The position numbers and the translations under genes were made by a program. 6,074 bases of DNA from Nostoc sp. GT001 (lineage in GTDB: Bacteria; Cyanobacteriota; Cyanobacteriia; Cyanobacteriales; Nostocaceae), in NCBI RefSeq assembly GCF_030382115.1, contig NZ_JAUDRJ010000003.1, positions 3,468,123 to 3,474,196 on the forward strand, written 5' to 3'. Every line of letters begins with the position of its first letter. Position 1 is the stretch's first letter. This document shows, in pieces, positions 5,391 through 6,074 of the stretch. The notes beneath the pieces are model-generated. The model searched no databases, was not told the origin of the DNA, and saw nothing but the letters and a program-made list of their open reading frames with translations.

Positions 5391-5565
5391 CTTGGTAACG
5401 AGAGGAATGTCTGATAGGACAGGGTGAGGTTTTTACTGTAAAATCAAACAGCGATCGCTCTCCTAAATGCTGCCTTATAGTAAAAAATAATAAAATAATG
5501 CGATCGCTACCATTATCTTTTAGTAGCTCAACATTACCATTGCTAATTCGATATTTTAAGAGCAA
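5391..5565 (-). pseudogene. Short gene remnant related to the neighbouring hypothetical gene
   Basis: A minus-strand frame from TTG at 5565 encodes LLKYRISNGNVELLKDNGS, then QHLGERSLFDFTV, and runs into the inverted-repeat element, ending at 5362. QHLGERSLFDFTV nearly repeats EHLGERSLFDFAV (residues 96-108) of the gene at 5595-6074, and the residues before it show weaker likeness to that protein's 75-92. No N-terminal domain is present, and the last codons come from the element's arm (GYGVHTSP), so the original 3' end is missing. The most likely explanation is a decayed paralogue truncated by the insertion. A very short functional gene cannot be excluded. Confidence 0.45.
5440..5471. repeat. 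32-bp exact repeat, copy 1, centred on a HIP1 site
   Basis: The 32 bases here are identical to 5757-5788 and in the same orientation. The core is CAGCGATCGCTCTCC. On the minus strand this copy encodes HLGERSLFDF inside the gene remnant. Confidence 0.9.
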
Positions 5566-5594
5566 TTGAATTTACCACTACGTAACTAAAAATT

Positions 5595-6074
5595 TCACAA
5601 AATCTCTGCCAACTTTATCAGCAGAGTATTTGATAAATCGAATAATCTGATATCATCAGTATCAATACTATTTACTTCACCAGCTAACAGATTTTTCACC
5701 GCAGATAGCCTGTCATCTATTTCAGAAATTCTCCACGATTCATCTAAGTTTACGGCAAAATCAAACAGCGATCGCTCTCCTAAATGCTCTCTTACCCTCA
5801 CAGCTACACTATCATTACTTACCAGAAATTCTTTAATAGTATCTAATTGAAAATTACTTAATATTTCATCATGTCCCCACGTTTCTAGCCAGTCTCCCTC
5901 CACATCTTCAACGTAAATATTGACAAAATCAACTCCATAAGTCAGCCAGTTCTGCTGCATTTGTCGCGCTGTCGCTAAAGCTTCAGCAAACGTATCTACT
6001 TGATTGTTGCAGTGAGTTTCTCTTTTATTAGCCATAGAAGCTGTAATTAGCACGTAAGTATATAGGCTAGACAC
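5595..6074 (-). CDS. Hypothetical protein, possibly partial at the window edge
   Basis: I do not recognise this protein of up to 159 aa. The frame is open to the last base of the window; the edge codon is GTG, so the true start may lie here or beyond. An internal ATG at 6035 (MANKRETHCNNQ) is another choice but lacks a Shine-Dalgarno sequence and would remove the strand-like segment LYTYVLITASM. The N-terminal half looks alpha/beta: a helix (VDTFAEALATARQMQQNW), then a strand (VDFVNIYVEDVEGDWLETW). The C-terminal half is helical and charged and holds EHLGERSLFDFAV, which is echoed in the remnant at 5391-5565. There is no membrane segment. It is separated from the Zorya-like operon by about 800 bp of repeats, so no functional link is claimed. 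Confidence 0.65.
   Translation of the reverse strand: MSSLYTYVLITASMANKRETHCNNQVDTFAEALATARQMQQNWLTYGVDFVNIYVEDVEGDWLETWGHDEILSNFQLDTIKEFLVSNDSVAVRVREHLGERSLFDFAVNLDESWRISEIDDRLSAVKNLLAGEVNSIDTDDIRLFDLSNTLLIKLAEIL
5757..5788. repeat. 32-bp exact repeat, copy 2, within the hypothetical gene
   Basis: This is the second copy of the block at 5440-5471, offset by 317 bp. It encodes HLGERSLFDF (residues 97-106) of the gene at 5595-6074. Similarity continues at lower level on both sides, as expected for a duplicated gene segment rather than an inserted short repeat. Confidence 0.9.

Noticed and set aside
5190..5410. Target-site duplication flanking the inverted-repeat element
   Set aside because: GTAAT on the left and GTAAC on the right are similar but not adjacent to the arm ends on both sides, so no duplication is claimed.

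Overview
The window reads as chromosomal DNA of a filamentous, Nostoc-type cyanobacterium. It is AT-rich and has five copies of the cyanobacterial HIP1 octamer GCGATCGC (1549-1556, 3819-3826, 5451-5458, 5500-5507, 5768-5775). Its intergenic DNA is rich in degenerate tandem repeats and nested palindromes. The genus is inferred; no marker gene is present.

The left three quarters (about 1-4791) is one minus-strand operon, read from right to left: a 115-aa protein of unknown function, a 763-aa ZorA-like MotA/TolQ/ExbB-type motor protein with a very long helical tail, a 216-aa ZorB-like protein (one membrane helix plus an OmpA/MotB peptidoglycan-binding domain), and a 461-aa protein with a C-terminal EH-signature-like region (ZorC-like). 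An open frame starting at 54 runs off the left edge where zorD would be expected. The gene order and domain content match a type I Zorya anti-phage defence system (ZorABCD). In that system a ZorA5B2 proton-driven motor anchored to peptidoglycan senses phage infection at the envelope, and ZorC and ZorD act on the invading DNA. The genes are tightly packed: 29 nt, 8-nt overlap, 13 nt, then 26 nt to the next start. Three of the four complete genes use GTG or TTG starts. The distinctive points are an 80-residue tandem duplication in the ZorA tail, a proline-free tail segment of about 455 residues, and the uncharacterised first gene.

Upstream of the operon, 4792-5594 holds no convincing gene. In order it contains a short putative control region with a perfect 12-bp palindrome; an array of eleven degenerate 21-bp units arranged as an 84-bp higher-order repeat, each full copy able to form a long hairpin; and a nested inverted-repeat element of about 187 bp that looks like a MITE. 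Next to that element is a short gene remnant, apparently cut off by it, which shares a 32-bp identical block with the next gene.

The right end (5595-6074) is a minus-strand hypothetical gene that may continue beyond the window. The defence operon therefore sits next to repeat-rich, rearranged accessory DNA.
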